A stretch of 64,000 nt of DNA from Burkholderia sp. MS389 (GTDB taxonomy: Bacteria > Pseudomonadota > Gammaproteobacteria > Burkholderiales > Burkholderiaceae), in contig NZ_CP045994.1 in NCBI RefSeq assembly GCF_016899425.1, forward strand, positions 2,914,001 through 2,978,000. The letters are read 5' to 3'. Below, one piece after another: positions 28,057 through 37,759 of the stretch (position 1 is its first letter; every line of letters begins with the position of its first letter). Position numbers and translations under genes: made by a program. The notes under the pieces are model-generated. The model was given only the letters and a program-made list of their open reading frames with translations, was not told where the DNA came from and ran no database searches.

Positions 28057-29664
28057 TCAGGCAATCTCGACTTCGACGACGACTGGCGTCGCCGCACGCA
28101 ACGCGTCGGTCAGCGTGTCGCGCAGGCGCGCCGCATCGGCCACGCGCACGCCGCGGCAGCCCATCCCTCGCGCGAGCGCGACGAAATCCAGGTCGGGCAG
28201 ATCGGTGCCCTGCACCGGGTCGCTCGGGCCGAAGCCGAACACGGGCGCAAAATCCTGCAGCGCCGCGTAACGCCGGTTGTTCAGGATCACGAACGTGATC
28301 GGCAGCTTCAGTTGCGCGGCGCTCCACAGCGCCTGGATCGAATACAGGCTCGAGCCGTCGCCGATCAGCCCGATCACGCGCCGGCCCGGCCGCGCGAGCG
28401 CGACGCCGACGGCGGCCGGCATCCCGTAGCCGAGCCCGCCGCTGTCCATCGTGTAGAACGTGCCGCTGAGCGTGAACGGCAGATGCTCCTGCATCACCGG
28501 CCGCGCGCTCGGCGCCTCCTCGACGACGATGTCCTGCGCGTCGCGCACGTCGGCGAGCGTCTGCAGCGCGAACGCGACCGACATCCGCTCGCCGGCGGCG
28601 GGCGCATCGACGCGCACCCGCGGCGCGCGCGCCTCGGGCATCGGCCGCTCGGGCGGCGCGGGCCGCGCCAGCAGATCACGCGCGGCGAGCCGCAAATTGC
28701 CGACGACCGCATCGCCCGACGGCGTCCACGCGGCGACGCCCGGATCGTCGACGAGCTGCACGAGTGTCGCGCCCGGCGGCACGTGCGGGCCGAAGCCCTC
28801 GATGTGATAGGTGAACGCGGGCGCGCCGAACGCGAACACGAGATCGTGCCCGTCGAGCCGCGCGACGATCTTCTCGCGGATCGCGCTCAGGAAGCCGGCG
28901 AACAGCGGATGGTCCTCCGGAAAGCTGCAGCGCCCGGACATCGGCGCGACGTACACGCGCGCACGGTGCCGCTCGGCGAGCCGCACGACGTCGTCCCACG
29001 CGCCCGCGCGATCGACGGCCGCGCCGACCACGAACGCGGGGCGCCGCGCGGCGTCGAGCGCGTCGCCGAGCCGGGCGAGCGCGTCCGGATCGGGCCGGAC
29101 GACGCTGCTGACGTCACGGCGCGGCAGCCACTCGGCCGGCTGGTCCCAGTCGTCGACCGGGATCGACACGAACACGGGGCCGCGCGGCTCCTGCATCGCG
29201 ATCCGGTACGCACGCGCGATCGCGGCCGGCACGTCCTGCGCGCGCGCCGGCTCGATGCTCCATTTCACGTACGGCTTCGGCAGCTCGGCGGCCTGCGTCG
29301 CGCCAAGGAACGGATCGAACGGCAGAATCGCGCGCGCCTGCTGGCCCGCGGTGACGATCAGCGGCGTGCGGTTCTTGAACGCTGTGAACAGATTGCCCAT
29401 CGCGTTGCCGACGCCCGCCGCCGAATGCAGGTTGACGACCGCCGCGTTGCCAGTGGCCTGTGCATGGCCGTCGGCCATCCCGACCACGACGGCTTCGTGC
29501 AGGCCGAGCACGTAGCGGAAATCGTCGGGGAAGTCGCGGAACATCGGCAGCTCGGTCGAGCCGGGATTGCCGAACACGCGGTCGATGCCGAACTGGCGGA
29601 GCAAATCGATCACGGCGTCGCGGACGGTGATCGATGCGGCGGAATGGGACGGGGTGCCGGACAT
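28057..29664 (-). CDS. mdlC: Benzoylformate decarboxylase (ThDP-dependent)
   Basis: This 535-residue ThDP enzyme decarboxylates benzoylformate to benzaldehyde. All four catalytic residues known from the Pseudomonas putida enzyme have counterparts: Ser36 (FGNPGSTELP), Glu57 (GLHEAVV), His80 (NLHSAAG) and His287 (AFTYHIEG). The ThDP/Mg motif begins at GLIGDGSSLYSIQALW. The ATG at 29664 follows GAGGAG. It heads a three-gene unit with the ALDH and KPR-like genes and is divergent from a LysR regulator. The symbol follows the Pseudomonas mandelate pathway; mandelate racemase and dehydrogenase are not in this window. Confidence 0.9.
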   Translation of the reverse strand: MSGTPSHSAASITVRDAVIDLLRQFGIDRVFGNPGSTELPMFRDFPDDFRYVLGLHEAVVVGMADGHAQATGNAAVVNLHSAAGVGNAMGNLFTAFKNRTPLIVTAGQQARAILPFDPFLGATQAAELPKPYVKWSIEPARAQDVPAAIARAYRIAMQEPRGPVFVSIPVDDWDQPAEWLPRRDVSSVVRPDPDALARLGDALDAARRPAFVVGAAVDRAGAWDDVVRLAERHRARVYVAPMSGRCSFPEDHPLFAGFLSAIREKIVARLDGHDLVFAFGAPAFTYHIEGFGPHVPPGATLVQLVDDPGVAAWTPSGDAVVGNLRLAARDLLARPAPPERPMPEARAPRVRVDAPAAGERMSVAFALQTLADVRDAQDIVVEEAPSARPVMQEHLPFTLSGTFYTMDSGGLGYGMPAAVGVALARPGRRVIGLIGDGSSLYSIQALWSAAQLKLPITFVILNNRRYAALQDFAPVFGFGPSDPVQGTDLPDLDFVALARGMGCRGVRVADAARLRDTLTDALRAATPVVVEVEIA

Positions 29665-29763
29665 GCTCGGGCGTCTCCTCGATGGCTTGGCGGTTTCCAC
29701 AGTATCGAAGCGCAAGCCATTCACGGATACTGTATTTTCTGCGAAAAGCCATTACGTCCCCGC

Positions 29764-30675
29764 ATGACTTTCGATCTCCGACAATTGCGCGCGTTTACGA
29801 CGATCGTCGCGTGCGGCAGCCTCGGCCGTGCGGCCGACGCGCTGCATGTCACGCAGCCGGCGCTGAGCCGGATCCTGAAGCGGCTCGAGGAGCAGGTCGG
29901 CGCGCCGCTGTTCGAACGCCATTCGAAGGGCGTGCAACTCACCGCGTTCGGCGAAGCGTTGCTGCCGCACGCGACGCTGCTGCAGCACGAAGCCGAGCAT
30001 GCGCGCGAGGAACTGGACGCGATGCGCGGGTTCGCGAAGGGCACGATCAAGGTCGGCACGGTGGGCAGCATCGCGAGCCTGGTGCTGCCGGTCGCGGTCG
30101 GCCGCGTGCTCGACCGCTGGCCGAACCTGCGTGTCGAAATCATCGAGGGCGTGTGGGACCGGCTCGCGGAAGGGCTGATCAAGCACGAGATCGACCTCGC
30201 GCTGTCCGCGCACGGGCCCGATACCGACGAGATCGTCGCGATTCCCGAATGCCGCTGGGAAGATCGCAGCCATATCGTTGCGGCGCCGCACCATCCGCTG
30301 CGCGCGCTCGGCCGCGCACCGACGCTCGCCGATACGCTGCACGCGCGCTGGGCGATTCCGCCGCGCGGCACCGCGCCGTTCGACCACATGCGCGCGACCT
30401 TCGACGCGCACGGGCTGCCGTTGCCCGACATCGCGGTCGAGACGCGCTCGGTCATCACGCTGAAAAGCCTGGTCGCGCATGCGGGCTTCCTCAGCTGGAT
30501 GGCCGAGCCGATGGTCGGCGCCGAACGGCGCGCCGGCACGATCGATACGCTGCCGGTACGCGAAGTCGTCGCGGTGCGCACGCTCACCGCGTTCCGGCGC
30601 CGCCACGGGATCCTGCCGGGGCCGGCCGGCAAGCTGCTCGACGAACTCGTCGCCCTCACGCGCGAAGGGCGCTGA
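29764..30675 (+). CDS. LysR-family transcriptional regulator of the benzoylformate decarboxylase cluster
   Basis: This 303-residue LysR regulator has an N-terminal helix-turn-helix (LRQLRAFTTIVACGSLGRAA, then LHVTQPALSRILKRLEEQVG, residues about 5-45) and a C-terminal effector domain. It is divergent from mdlC with 99 bp between the starts, the usual place for a LysR box, and so probably controls that operon. The effector would be an aromatic 2-oxo acid or its product (inference). Confidence 0.9.
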   Translation: MTFDLRQLRAFTTIVACGSLGRAADALHVTQPALSRILKRLEEQVGAPLFERHSKGVQLTAFGEALLPHATLLQHEAEHAREELDAMRGFAKGTIKVGTVGSIASLVLPVAVGRVLDRWPNLRVEIIEGVWDRLAEGLIKHEIDLALSAHGPDTDEIVAIPECRWEDRSHIVAAPHHPLRALGRAPTLADTLHARWAIPPRGTAPFDHMRATFDAHGLPLPDIAVETRSVITLKSLVAHAGFLSWMAEPMVGAERRAGTIDTLPVREVVAVRTLTAFRRRHGILPGPAGKLLDELVALTREGR

Positions 30676-30756
30676 CGCCTTTTTCCGCCGGCGCCGCCCC
30701 ACTCGCCCTGCCCCGTACGCCACCGCAGCGCACCATCGAAATGCCGTGTCCGCGCC

Positions 30757-30817
30757 TTGACTTTCGCTCGCCCGAATACGATCATTCGCTCACACAAAGA
30801 GCAAATGATCGTATTCG
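30757..30817 (+). promoter_or_regulatory. dalD operon promoter with 45-bp inverted-repeat operator
   Basis: A -35 TTGACT (30757-30762) and a -10-position GATCAT (30780-30785) are 17 bp apart. GATCAT sits in the left arm of a near-perfect inverted repeat: arms 30773-30791 and 30799-30817, 19 nt each with one mismatch, 7-nt spacer ACACAAA. The right arm is GAGCAAATGATCGTATTCG. The repeat ends 33 bp before the dalD ATG. It is the probable target of the SorC regulator encoded at 33954. A closely matching module precedes smoS at 43440-43500. Confidence 0.7.
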
Positions 30818-30849
30818 ACAGGATAGACAGCCAGGAACAGGAGACACGG

Positions 30850-32244
30850 ATGAGCGAATCGCCCTCCGCCCACGCGCCCGTGCTGCTGCACATCGGCGCG
30901 GGCTCGTTTCACCGCGCGCACCAGGCGTGGTATCTGCATCGCGTGAACGCGGCCGTGCCGGCCGACGAACGCTGGTCGCTGACCATCGGCAACATCCGCG
31001 ACGACATGCGCGCGACGATGGACGCACTGGCCGCCCAGCACGGCGCGTACACGCTCGAAACCGTCACGCCGCAAGGCGAGCGCGCGTACGAGACGATCCG
31101 TGCGATCACGCGCGTGCTGCCGTGGTCGATCGACCTCGCCGCGCTGATCGACGCGGGCGCCGATCCAGCCTGCCGGATCGTGTCGTTCACCGTCACCGAA
31201 GGCGGTTACTACCTCGACGAACACAACCGGCTCGACGTCGCGAACGCCGATCTCGCCGCCGACCTGCAGGGCGCGCGCACGACGCTGTACGGCGCGCTCG
31301 CGGCGCTGCTCGCCGAACGTGTGAAGCGCGGCGCGGGCCCACTCACGCTGCAGAGCTGCGACAACCTGCGCAACAACGGCGCACGCTTTCGCGCGGGGAT
31401 GCGCGAATTCCTCGAACGGCGCGGCGACGGCGGCCTGCTCGCGTGGTTCGATGCGCACGTCGCGACGCCGAGCGCGATGGTCGACCGCATCACGCCGCGC
31501 CCGACCGCCGACGTGCGCGAGCGCGTGCGGGCGGCCACCGGCATCGACGACGCGTGCCCGGTGATGGGCGAATCGTTCATCCAGTGGGTGATCGAGGATC
31601 GCTTCGCGGCCGGCCGGCCGCGCTGGGAACTGGCCGGCGCGGAACTCGTCGACGACGTGCATCCGTACGAGGAAGCGAAGATCCGCATCCTTAACGCGAC
31701 GCACAGCTGCATCGCGTGGGCCGGCACGCTCGCGGGCTACACCTACATCCATGAAGGCACGCACGACGCGGCGATCCGCCGCTTCGCGCACGACTACGTG
31801 ACGCAGGACGTGATCCCGTGCCTCACGCCGAGCCCGCTCGATCTCGCGCGCTATCGCGACGTCGTGCTGGAGCGCTTCGGCAACCCGTACGTGCTCGACA
31901 CGAACCAGCGCGTCGCGGCCGACGGCTTCTCGAAGATTCCCGGCTTCATCGCGCCGACGCTCGTCGAATCGTTCGCGCGCGGCGCCGCGCCGGTCGCCAC
32001 CGCCGTGCTGCCCGCGCTGTTCCTGCGCTTTCTCGAACGCTGGGCGCGCGGCACGCTGCCCTATGCGTACCAGGACGGCGTGATGGACGACAGCAGCGCA
32101 CGCGCGATCGTCGAAGCCGACGACCCCGTCGTCGCGCTGTGCGCCAACCGCGCGCTGTGGGGCTCGCTCGCCGGCAACGCGGCGCTGTTCGATGCGTTGC
32201 GCGCCGGGCTCGCGCGCGTCGACGCCTGGCTCGCCGCGCGTTGA
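30850..32244 (+). CDS. dalD: Polyol dehydrogenase, D-arabinitol 4-dehydrogenase / mannitol dehydrogenase family
   Basis: This 464-residue long-chain polyol dehydrogenase of the mannitol dehydrogenase family starts with the NAD-binding HIGAGSFHRAHQAWYLHRV. It carries the family signature MVDRITPRP and the active-site lysine stretch EEAKIRILNATHSCIAW. The closest recognised type is DalD, which oxidises D-arabinitol to D-xylulose (and often mannitol to fructose). The xylulokinase gene 105 bp downstream fits this. The ATG follows CAGGAG (30838-30843). The promoter carries the shared operator of the polyol locus. Confidence 0.88.
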   Translation: MSESPSAHAPVLLHIGAGSFHRAHQAWYLHRVNAAVPADERWSLTIGNIRDDMRATMDALAAQHGAYTLETVTPQGERAYETIRAITRVLPWSIDLAALIDAGADPACRIVSFTVTEGGYYLDEHNRLDVANADLAADLQGARTTLYGALAALLAERVKRGAGPLTLQSCDNLRNNGARFRAGMREFLERRGDGGLLAWFDAHVATPSAMVDRITPRPTADVRERVRAATGIDDACPVMGESFIQWVIEDRFAAGRPRWELAGAELVDDVHPYEEAKIRILNATHSCIAWAGTLAGYTYIHEGTHDAAIRRFAHDYVTQDVIPCLTPSPLDLARYRDVVLERFGNPYVLDTNQRVAADGFSKIPGFIAPTLVESFARGAAPVATAVLPALFLRFLERWARGTLPYAYQDGVMDDSSARAIVEADDPVVALCANRALWGSLAGNAALFDALRAGLARVDAWLAAR

Positions 32245-32349
32245 CGACGCGCGCGCCGGCGCCCGGCCGCGCAGCCGGGCGAACCCGCTTGGCACAGGCC
32301 GTGCGGCACGGCTAAAGTAGCGGCTCCTCACCGACCGAACGGATCGCTC

Positions 32350-33831
32350 ATGTATCTCGGCATCGACCTCGGCACCTCGGAAGTGAAGGTGCTGCTGCTG
32401 GCCCCGGACGGCGCGGTGGTCGGCACCGCGGGCTCGCCGTTCACCGTGTCGCGCCCGCACCCGCGCTGGGCGGAACAGCATCCGGACGACTGGTGGCAAG
32501 GCACGCTCGCCGCGCTCGCGGCGCTGCGCGAACGGCATCCCCACGCTTTCGCGCAGGTGCGCGGCATCGGCCTGTCGGGCCAGATGCACGGCGCGGTGCT
32601 GCTCGGCCGCGACGACCGCGTGCTGCGCCCCGCGATCCTGTGGAACGACATGCGCAGCGCCGACGAATGCGCGCTGCTCACCGAACGTGCGCCCGACCTC
32701 CACGCGCTGGCCGGCAACCTCGCGATGCCCGGCTTCACCGCGCCGAAGCTGCTGTGGGTCGCGACGCACGAACCCGACGTGTTCGCGGCCACCGCGTGCG
32801 TGCTGATGCCGAAGGATTACCTGCGGTTCCGGCTGACCGGCGCGAAAGTGTCCGATCCGTCCGACGCGGCCGGCACGCTGTGGCTCGACGTCGCGCGCCG
32901 CGACTGGTCCGATGCGCTGCTCGCCGCGTGCGGGATGACGCGCGAGCAGATGCCGCGCATCGTCGAAGGCAACGCGCCGTCCGGCACGCTGCGCGCGGAC
33001 GTCGCACGCGAGCTCGGGCTGTCGGAGGCCGTGCTGGTCGCGGGCGGCGGCGGCGACAACGCGACGAGCGCGCTCGGCATCGGCGCGATCCACGCGGGCG
33101 ACGGCTTCGTGTCGCTCGGCACGTCGGGCGTGCTGAGCGTGGTCGGCGATCGCTTCATGCCGAATCCCGCGTCGGCCGTGCATGCGTTCTGCCATGCGAT
33201 TCCCGATCGCTGGCAACTGATGAGCGTCGTGCTGTCGGCCGCGAGTTGCCTGCGCTGGGTCTGCAAGCTGACCGGCACCGACGAGCCCGCGCTGCTCGCC
33301 GAAGTCGAGGCGCTCGATCCCGACGCGCTCGCGGCGGCGCCGCTGTTCCTGCCCTACCTGTCCGGCGAACGCACGCCGCACAACGATCCATACGCGCAGG
33401 GCGTGTTCTTCGGGATGACGCATGCGACCGAGCGCGCGCACTTGGGCTACGCGGTGCTCGAAGGCGTGACGCTCGGCCTCGCCGACGGCCTCGACGCGCT
33501 GCACGCGGCCGGCGTCGAAACCGACCAGCTGTCGCTGATCGGCGGCGGTGCGCGCAGCGCGTTCTGGGCGCAACTGATCGCGGACGCGCTGAACGTGCGC
33601 ACGCAGCAGATCGGCGGCGGCGAAACGGGCGCGGCGCTCGGCGCGGCTCGGCTCGGCTGGCTGGCCGTCGGCGGCGACGCGCATACGGTGCTGACCAAGC
33701 CGCCGGTACGCGCCGAATACGCACCGGATGCCGCTCGCCATGCGCGGCTGCGCGAACGCCTCGATGCGTTCCGCACGCTGTACCGTCACGTGCGGCCGCT
33801 GTACGAGCCGTCGCGCGCGCGGCTCGCGTAG
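32350..33831 (+). CDS. xylB: Xylulokinase (FGGY family)
   Basis: This 493-residue FGGY kinase phosphorylates D-xylulose to xylulose-5-phosphate for the pentose phosphate pathway. The phosphate motif YLGIDLGTSEVKVLLL is at the N-terminus, GLSGQMHGAVLL near residue 77 carries the catalytic region of xylulokinases, and SLIGGGARSAFWAQL lies near 395. It follows dalD, whose product D-xylulose is its expected substrate. It is complete and shows no tandem repeat, unlike the second xylulokinase-like gene at 50210-51706. Confidence 0.92.
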   Translation: MYLGIDLGTSEVKVLLLAPDGAVVGTAGSPFTVSRPHPRWAEQHPDDWWQGTLAALAALRERHPHAFAQVRGIGLSGQMHGAVLLGRDDRVLRPAILWNDMRSADECALLTERAPDLHALAGNLAMPGFTAPKLLWVATHEPDVFAATACVLMPKDYLRFRLTGAKVSDPSDAAGTLWLDVARRDWSDALLAACGMTREQMPRIVEGNAPSGTLRADVARELGLSEAVLVAGGGGDNATSALGIGAIHAGDGFVSLGTSGVLSVVGDRFMPNPASAVHAFCHAIPDRWQLMSVVLSAASCLRWVCKLTGTDEPALLAEVEALDPDALAAAPLFLPYLSGERTPHNDPYAQGVFFGMTHATERAHLGYAVLEGVTLGLADGLDALHAAGVETDQLSLIGGGARSAFWAQLIADALNVRTQQIGGGETGAALGAARLGWLAVGGDAHTVLTKPPVRAEYAPDAARHARLRERLDAFRTLYRHVRPLYEPSRARLA

Positions 33832-33953
33832 GCGCGCTCCGTCGCACGGCCGGCCGCAGGCCAGCCGCGCGACATGCGTTACAGTGGATGCCGTCATGCG
33901 GCCCGCCGGCCGGCCCGCAGGGCGGCCCCCCCGATCCGAACCGAATCGCTATC

Positions 33954-34910
33954 GTGTCCAAGTCCTCAGAAAAACTCGATCTCGCCACGCGCGCCGCGTG
34001 GCTCTATTACGTCGCGGGCGACACGCAGAACGAAATCGCCGAAAAGCTGCAGGTGTCGCGCCCCGTCGCGCAGCGCCTCGTCGCGTTCGCGGTCGAGAAG
34101 AACCTGATCCGCGTGCGCGTCGACCATCGGCTCGCCGACTGTCTCGACCTCGGCGCGCAGCTGTCGAAACGCTACGGCCTCGCGATGTGCGAAGTCGTGC
34201 CCGTCGACGCCGATGCGCCCGACGCGATCGACCGCAAGCTCGCGGTCGCCGGCGCGCAGGTGATGGAGCGCTACCTGAACGAGACGCGACCGATGGTGAT
34301 CGCGGTCAGCAGCGGCCGGACGCTGAAGGCCGCGGTCGCGCAGATCGCGCAGATCGACCGCCCGCAGCACCGGCTCGTGTCGATGGTCGGCGCGATCGCG
34401 GCCGACGGTTCGTCGAACCGCTACGACGTCGCGCAGTACATCTCCGAGAAAACCGGCAGCAAGCATTTCCTGCTGCCCGCGCCGCTGTTCGCCGACAGCG
34501 ACGCCGAACGCGCGCAGTGGTGCAACCACCGGCTGTACCGGATCGTCGAGGCGCTGTCCGGCGAGGCCGACGTCGCGTTCGTCGGGATCGGCAACATCGG
34601 CCCGCACTGCCCGCTCTACGAAGACGGCTTCATCACCGAACAGGAGCGCGACGAGATGACCGCGCTCGGCGCGGTGGCCGAGCTGCTCGGCGTGCCGATC
34701 GACGCGCAGGGCACGCAGATCACCGTGTCGACGAGCGCGCGCGTGACCAGCGTCGCGCTCGCCACGCCGCCGAAGCTGCCGACGATCGCGTTCGCCGGCG
34801 GCCCGAAGAAACACGACGCGGTGATTGCCGCGCTGCGCGGCGGCTGGCTGTCGGGGCTCGTCACCGACGAAGCGTGCGCGCGCGCCGCGCTCGCGGCGAA
34901 GGCGGCCTGA
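33954..34910 (+). CDS. SorC/DeoR-type transcriptional regulator of the polyol locus
   Basis: This protein of about 318 residues has an N-terminal helix-turn-helix (TQNEIAEKLQVSRPVAQRLV, about residues 24-43) and a SorC sugar-phosphate-binding domain, with VSSGRTLKAAV and VGIGNIGPH as the ligand-loop regions. Family members respond to phosphorylated sugars. It lies between the two arms of the locus and is the only local regulator, so it probably binds the inverted repeats at 30773-30817 and 43440-43484. I chose the GTG at 33954 (SKSSEKLDL). An in-frame ATG at 33888 is possible but would include a proline-rich tail, and it has no clear ribosome binding site. Confidence 0.88.
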   Translation: MSKSSEKLDLATRAAWLYYVAGDTQNEIAEKLQVSRPVAQRLVAFAVEKNLIRVRVDHRLADCLDLGAQLSKRYGLAMCEVVPVDADAPDAIDRKLAVAGAQVMERYLNETRPMVIAVSSGRTLKAAVAQIAQIDRPQHRLVSMVGAIAADGSSNRYDVAQYISEKTGSKHFLLPAPLFADSDAERAQWCNHRLYRIVEALSGEADVAFVGIGNIGPHCPLYEDGFITEQERDEMTALGAVAELLGVPIDAQGTQITVSTSARVTSVALATPPKLPTIAFAGGPKKHDAVIAALRGGWLSGLVTDEACARAALAAKAA

Positions 34911-35010
34911 CGCGGCCATGGATCCTGCGCGGCGCTCGGCCGTACCGGCATTGCTTCGCGCTACCGCGGGGGACGCACGATCGACGCGCAAACCGCCGAA
35001 CACCGACGCG

Positions 35011-36120
<1,110 letters not shown>

Positions 36121-36144
36121 GATCTGTCTCCGTTCGTTCGTGAT

Positions 36145-36165
36145 GCGCCGCGTTGAAAGCGGCGC
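36145..36165 (-). other. Intercistronic stem-loop between the HAD and ABC ATPase genes
   Basis: Arms GCGCCGC (36145-36151) and GCGGCGC (36159-36165) enclose the loop GTTGAAA. It lies in the only sizeable gap between the HAD phosphatase and ATPase cistrons and could tune mRNA decay or partial termination. Confidence 0.4.
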
Positions 36166-36182
36166 GCCTTCGTTCCTGATTG

Positions 36183-36911
36183 CTAGTTCGGCAGCACCTC
36201 GCCCGTCGCCTGCCAGCGCGCGACGTAGCCGGGCAGCTCGTGCATGTCGTCGAATACGTGACGCGCGCCGATGCCGCGCAGCGCGTCGATCTGGGCCGCC
36301 GATGCGTGCCCGCCGCCGATGAAGCCGAGCACGGTCATGCCGGCCGCGGCCGCGGCGGTGATGCCGGTCACGCTGTCCTCGACGACGAGGCATTGCGCGG
36401 GCACCGCGCCGAGCGTGCGTGCGGCTGCCAGATACACGTCCGGCGCCGGCTTCGGCCGCGCGACCGAATCCGCGCAGAACAGCCGGTCGCCGAAGAAGCG
36501 CGCGAGGCCGGTGCGCGCGAGCGCCGCTTCGACGTACGTGCGGTAGCTGTTGCTCGCGCAGGCCGTCGTCAGGTCGATCGCGGCCAGCGCCGCGTCGATG
36601 CCTTCGACCATCGGCGCATTCACGGCCGCCGCCTCGACCGCGCAGCGGATCGCGTCGACGTCGCCGGCCGATAGCGTGCGGCCCACGGCGTCGCTCGCGC
36701 CGGCCAGCACGCGCTCGATGCGCAGCCCGAGCAGCGGCATCACGGCCGGCCGTGCGTCGACCCCTGGCCAGCGTGCATCGAGTTCGCGCACGATCACGTC
36801 GGCGGCCACGGCCTCGCTGTCGATCAGCACGCCGTCGCAATCGCAGATCAGCACGTTCACGCCGTGACCGGTCGTACGTTTGCCAGCCGCACCTTTGCTT
36901 GCATCGCTCAT
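36183..36911 (-). CDS. HAD-superfamily hydrolase, beta-phosphoglucomutase-like subgroup
   Basis: This 242-residue HAD protein has the nucleophile motif ICDCDGVLIDSEAVAADV (Asp at about 24 and 26), a helical cap, the motif-II segment ACASNSYRTYV, the lysine in ARPKPAPDVYLAAA and the acidic motif VVEDSVTGITAAAAAGM. This subgroup contains sugar-phosphate phosphatases and phosphomutases. Its place in the polyol operon suggests action on a polyol- or ketose-phosphate, perhaps to relieve toxic accumulation (inference). The start overlaps the upstream permease stop by 4 bp (ATGA). Confidence 0.85.
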   Translation of the reverse strand: MSDASKGAAGKRTTGHGVNVLICDCDGVLIDSEAVAADVIVRELDARWPGVDARPAVMPLLGLRIERVLAGASDAVGRTLSAGDVDAIRCAVEAAAVNAPMVEGIDAALAAIDLTTACASNSYRTYVEAALARTGLARFFGDRLFCADSVARPKPAPDVYLAAARTLGAVPAQCLVVEDSVTGITAAAAAGMTVLGFIGGGHASAAQIDALRGIGARHVFDDMHELPGYVARWQATGEVLPN

Positions 36912-37759
36912 TTAACCGCCCCGAACGTGAGCCCGCGCACGAGCTGCTTCTGCGACAACCAGCCGACGATCAGGATCGGCGCGACCGCGAGCAGCGACGC
37001 CGCGGACAGCTTCGCCCAGAACAAGCCTTCGGGGCTCGAGTACGACGCGATGAATACGGTCAGCGGCGCGGCGTTCGAGCTCGACAGGTTGATGCTCCAG
37101 AACGCCTCGTTCCACGACAGGATCACGAGCAGCAGCGCGGTGGACGCGAGCCCCGGCAGCGCCATCGGCATCAGCAGGTAGACGATCTCCTGCCACGTCG
37201 ATGCGCCATCGATCCGCCCGGCCTCCAGGATGTCCTTCGGGATTTCGTTGAAGTACGTGAAGGTCATCCACACCGCGATCGGCAGGTTGATCAGCGTGTA
37301 GACGACCACGAGCCCCGACACCGTATCGAGCAGCCCCGCGTTCTTCCACAGCAGGTAGATCGGCACGAGCACGCCGACCGACGGCATCATCTTCGTCGAC
37401 AGCATCCACAGCAGCACCTTCTGCGTGCGGTGGTTCGGGAAGAACGCCATCGCGTACGCGGCCGGCACCGCGAACAGCAGCGAGATCACGGTGACGCCGG
37501 CCGAGATCAGGATCGAATTCCACGCGAACCCGAAGTAGTTGCTGCGCGCGAACACCTCGCGAAAGCTGTCGAGCGTCGGGATGAAGAACAGCGACGACGC
37601 GTACGCCTGCTGCTCGGTCTTGAACGCGGTGATCGCCATCCAGAAGATCGGGAAGAACAGCAACAGCGCGATCAGCCACGCGAGCGTGCCGGGCAGCGCA
37701 CGCCGCACGAGGTCGAACACGGCCGGCGTGCGCCGGCCCGCCAAGGTCAGGTCGCTCAT
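36908..37759 (-). CDS. smoG: Polyol ABC transporter permease 2 (SmoG/MtlG-like)
   Basis: This 283-residue inner-membrane permease of the MalG group has about six helices. The EAA loop that docks the ATPase is DILEAGRIDGASTWQEIVYL (about residues 182-201). It forms a heteromer with the preceding permease. Start and stop overlap both neighbours by 4 bp (ATGA at 37756-37759 and 36908-36911), so the transport genes are tightly coupled. Confidence 0.92.
   Translation of the reverse strand: MSDLTLAGRRTPAVFDLVRRALPGTLAWLIALLLFFPIFWMAITAFKTEQQAYASSLFFIPTLDSFREVFARSNYFGFAWNSILISAGVTVISLLFAVPAAYAMAFFPNHRTQKVLLWMLSTKMMPSVGVLVPIYLLWKNAGLLDTVSGLVVVYTLINLPIAVWMTFTYFNEIPKDILEAGRIDGASTWQEIVYLLMPMALPGLASTALLLVILSWNEAFWSINLSSSNAAPLTVFIASYSSPEGLFWAKLSAASLLAVAPILIVGWLSQKQLVRGLTFGAVK

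Noticed and set aside
33888..33953. ATG at 33888 as the start of the SorC regulator
   Set aside because: It would add a Gly/Pro-rich 22-residue tail not found in the family. The bases just before it look more like a -10 (TTACAGT) than a ribosome binding site.
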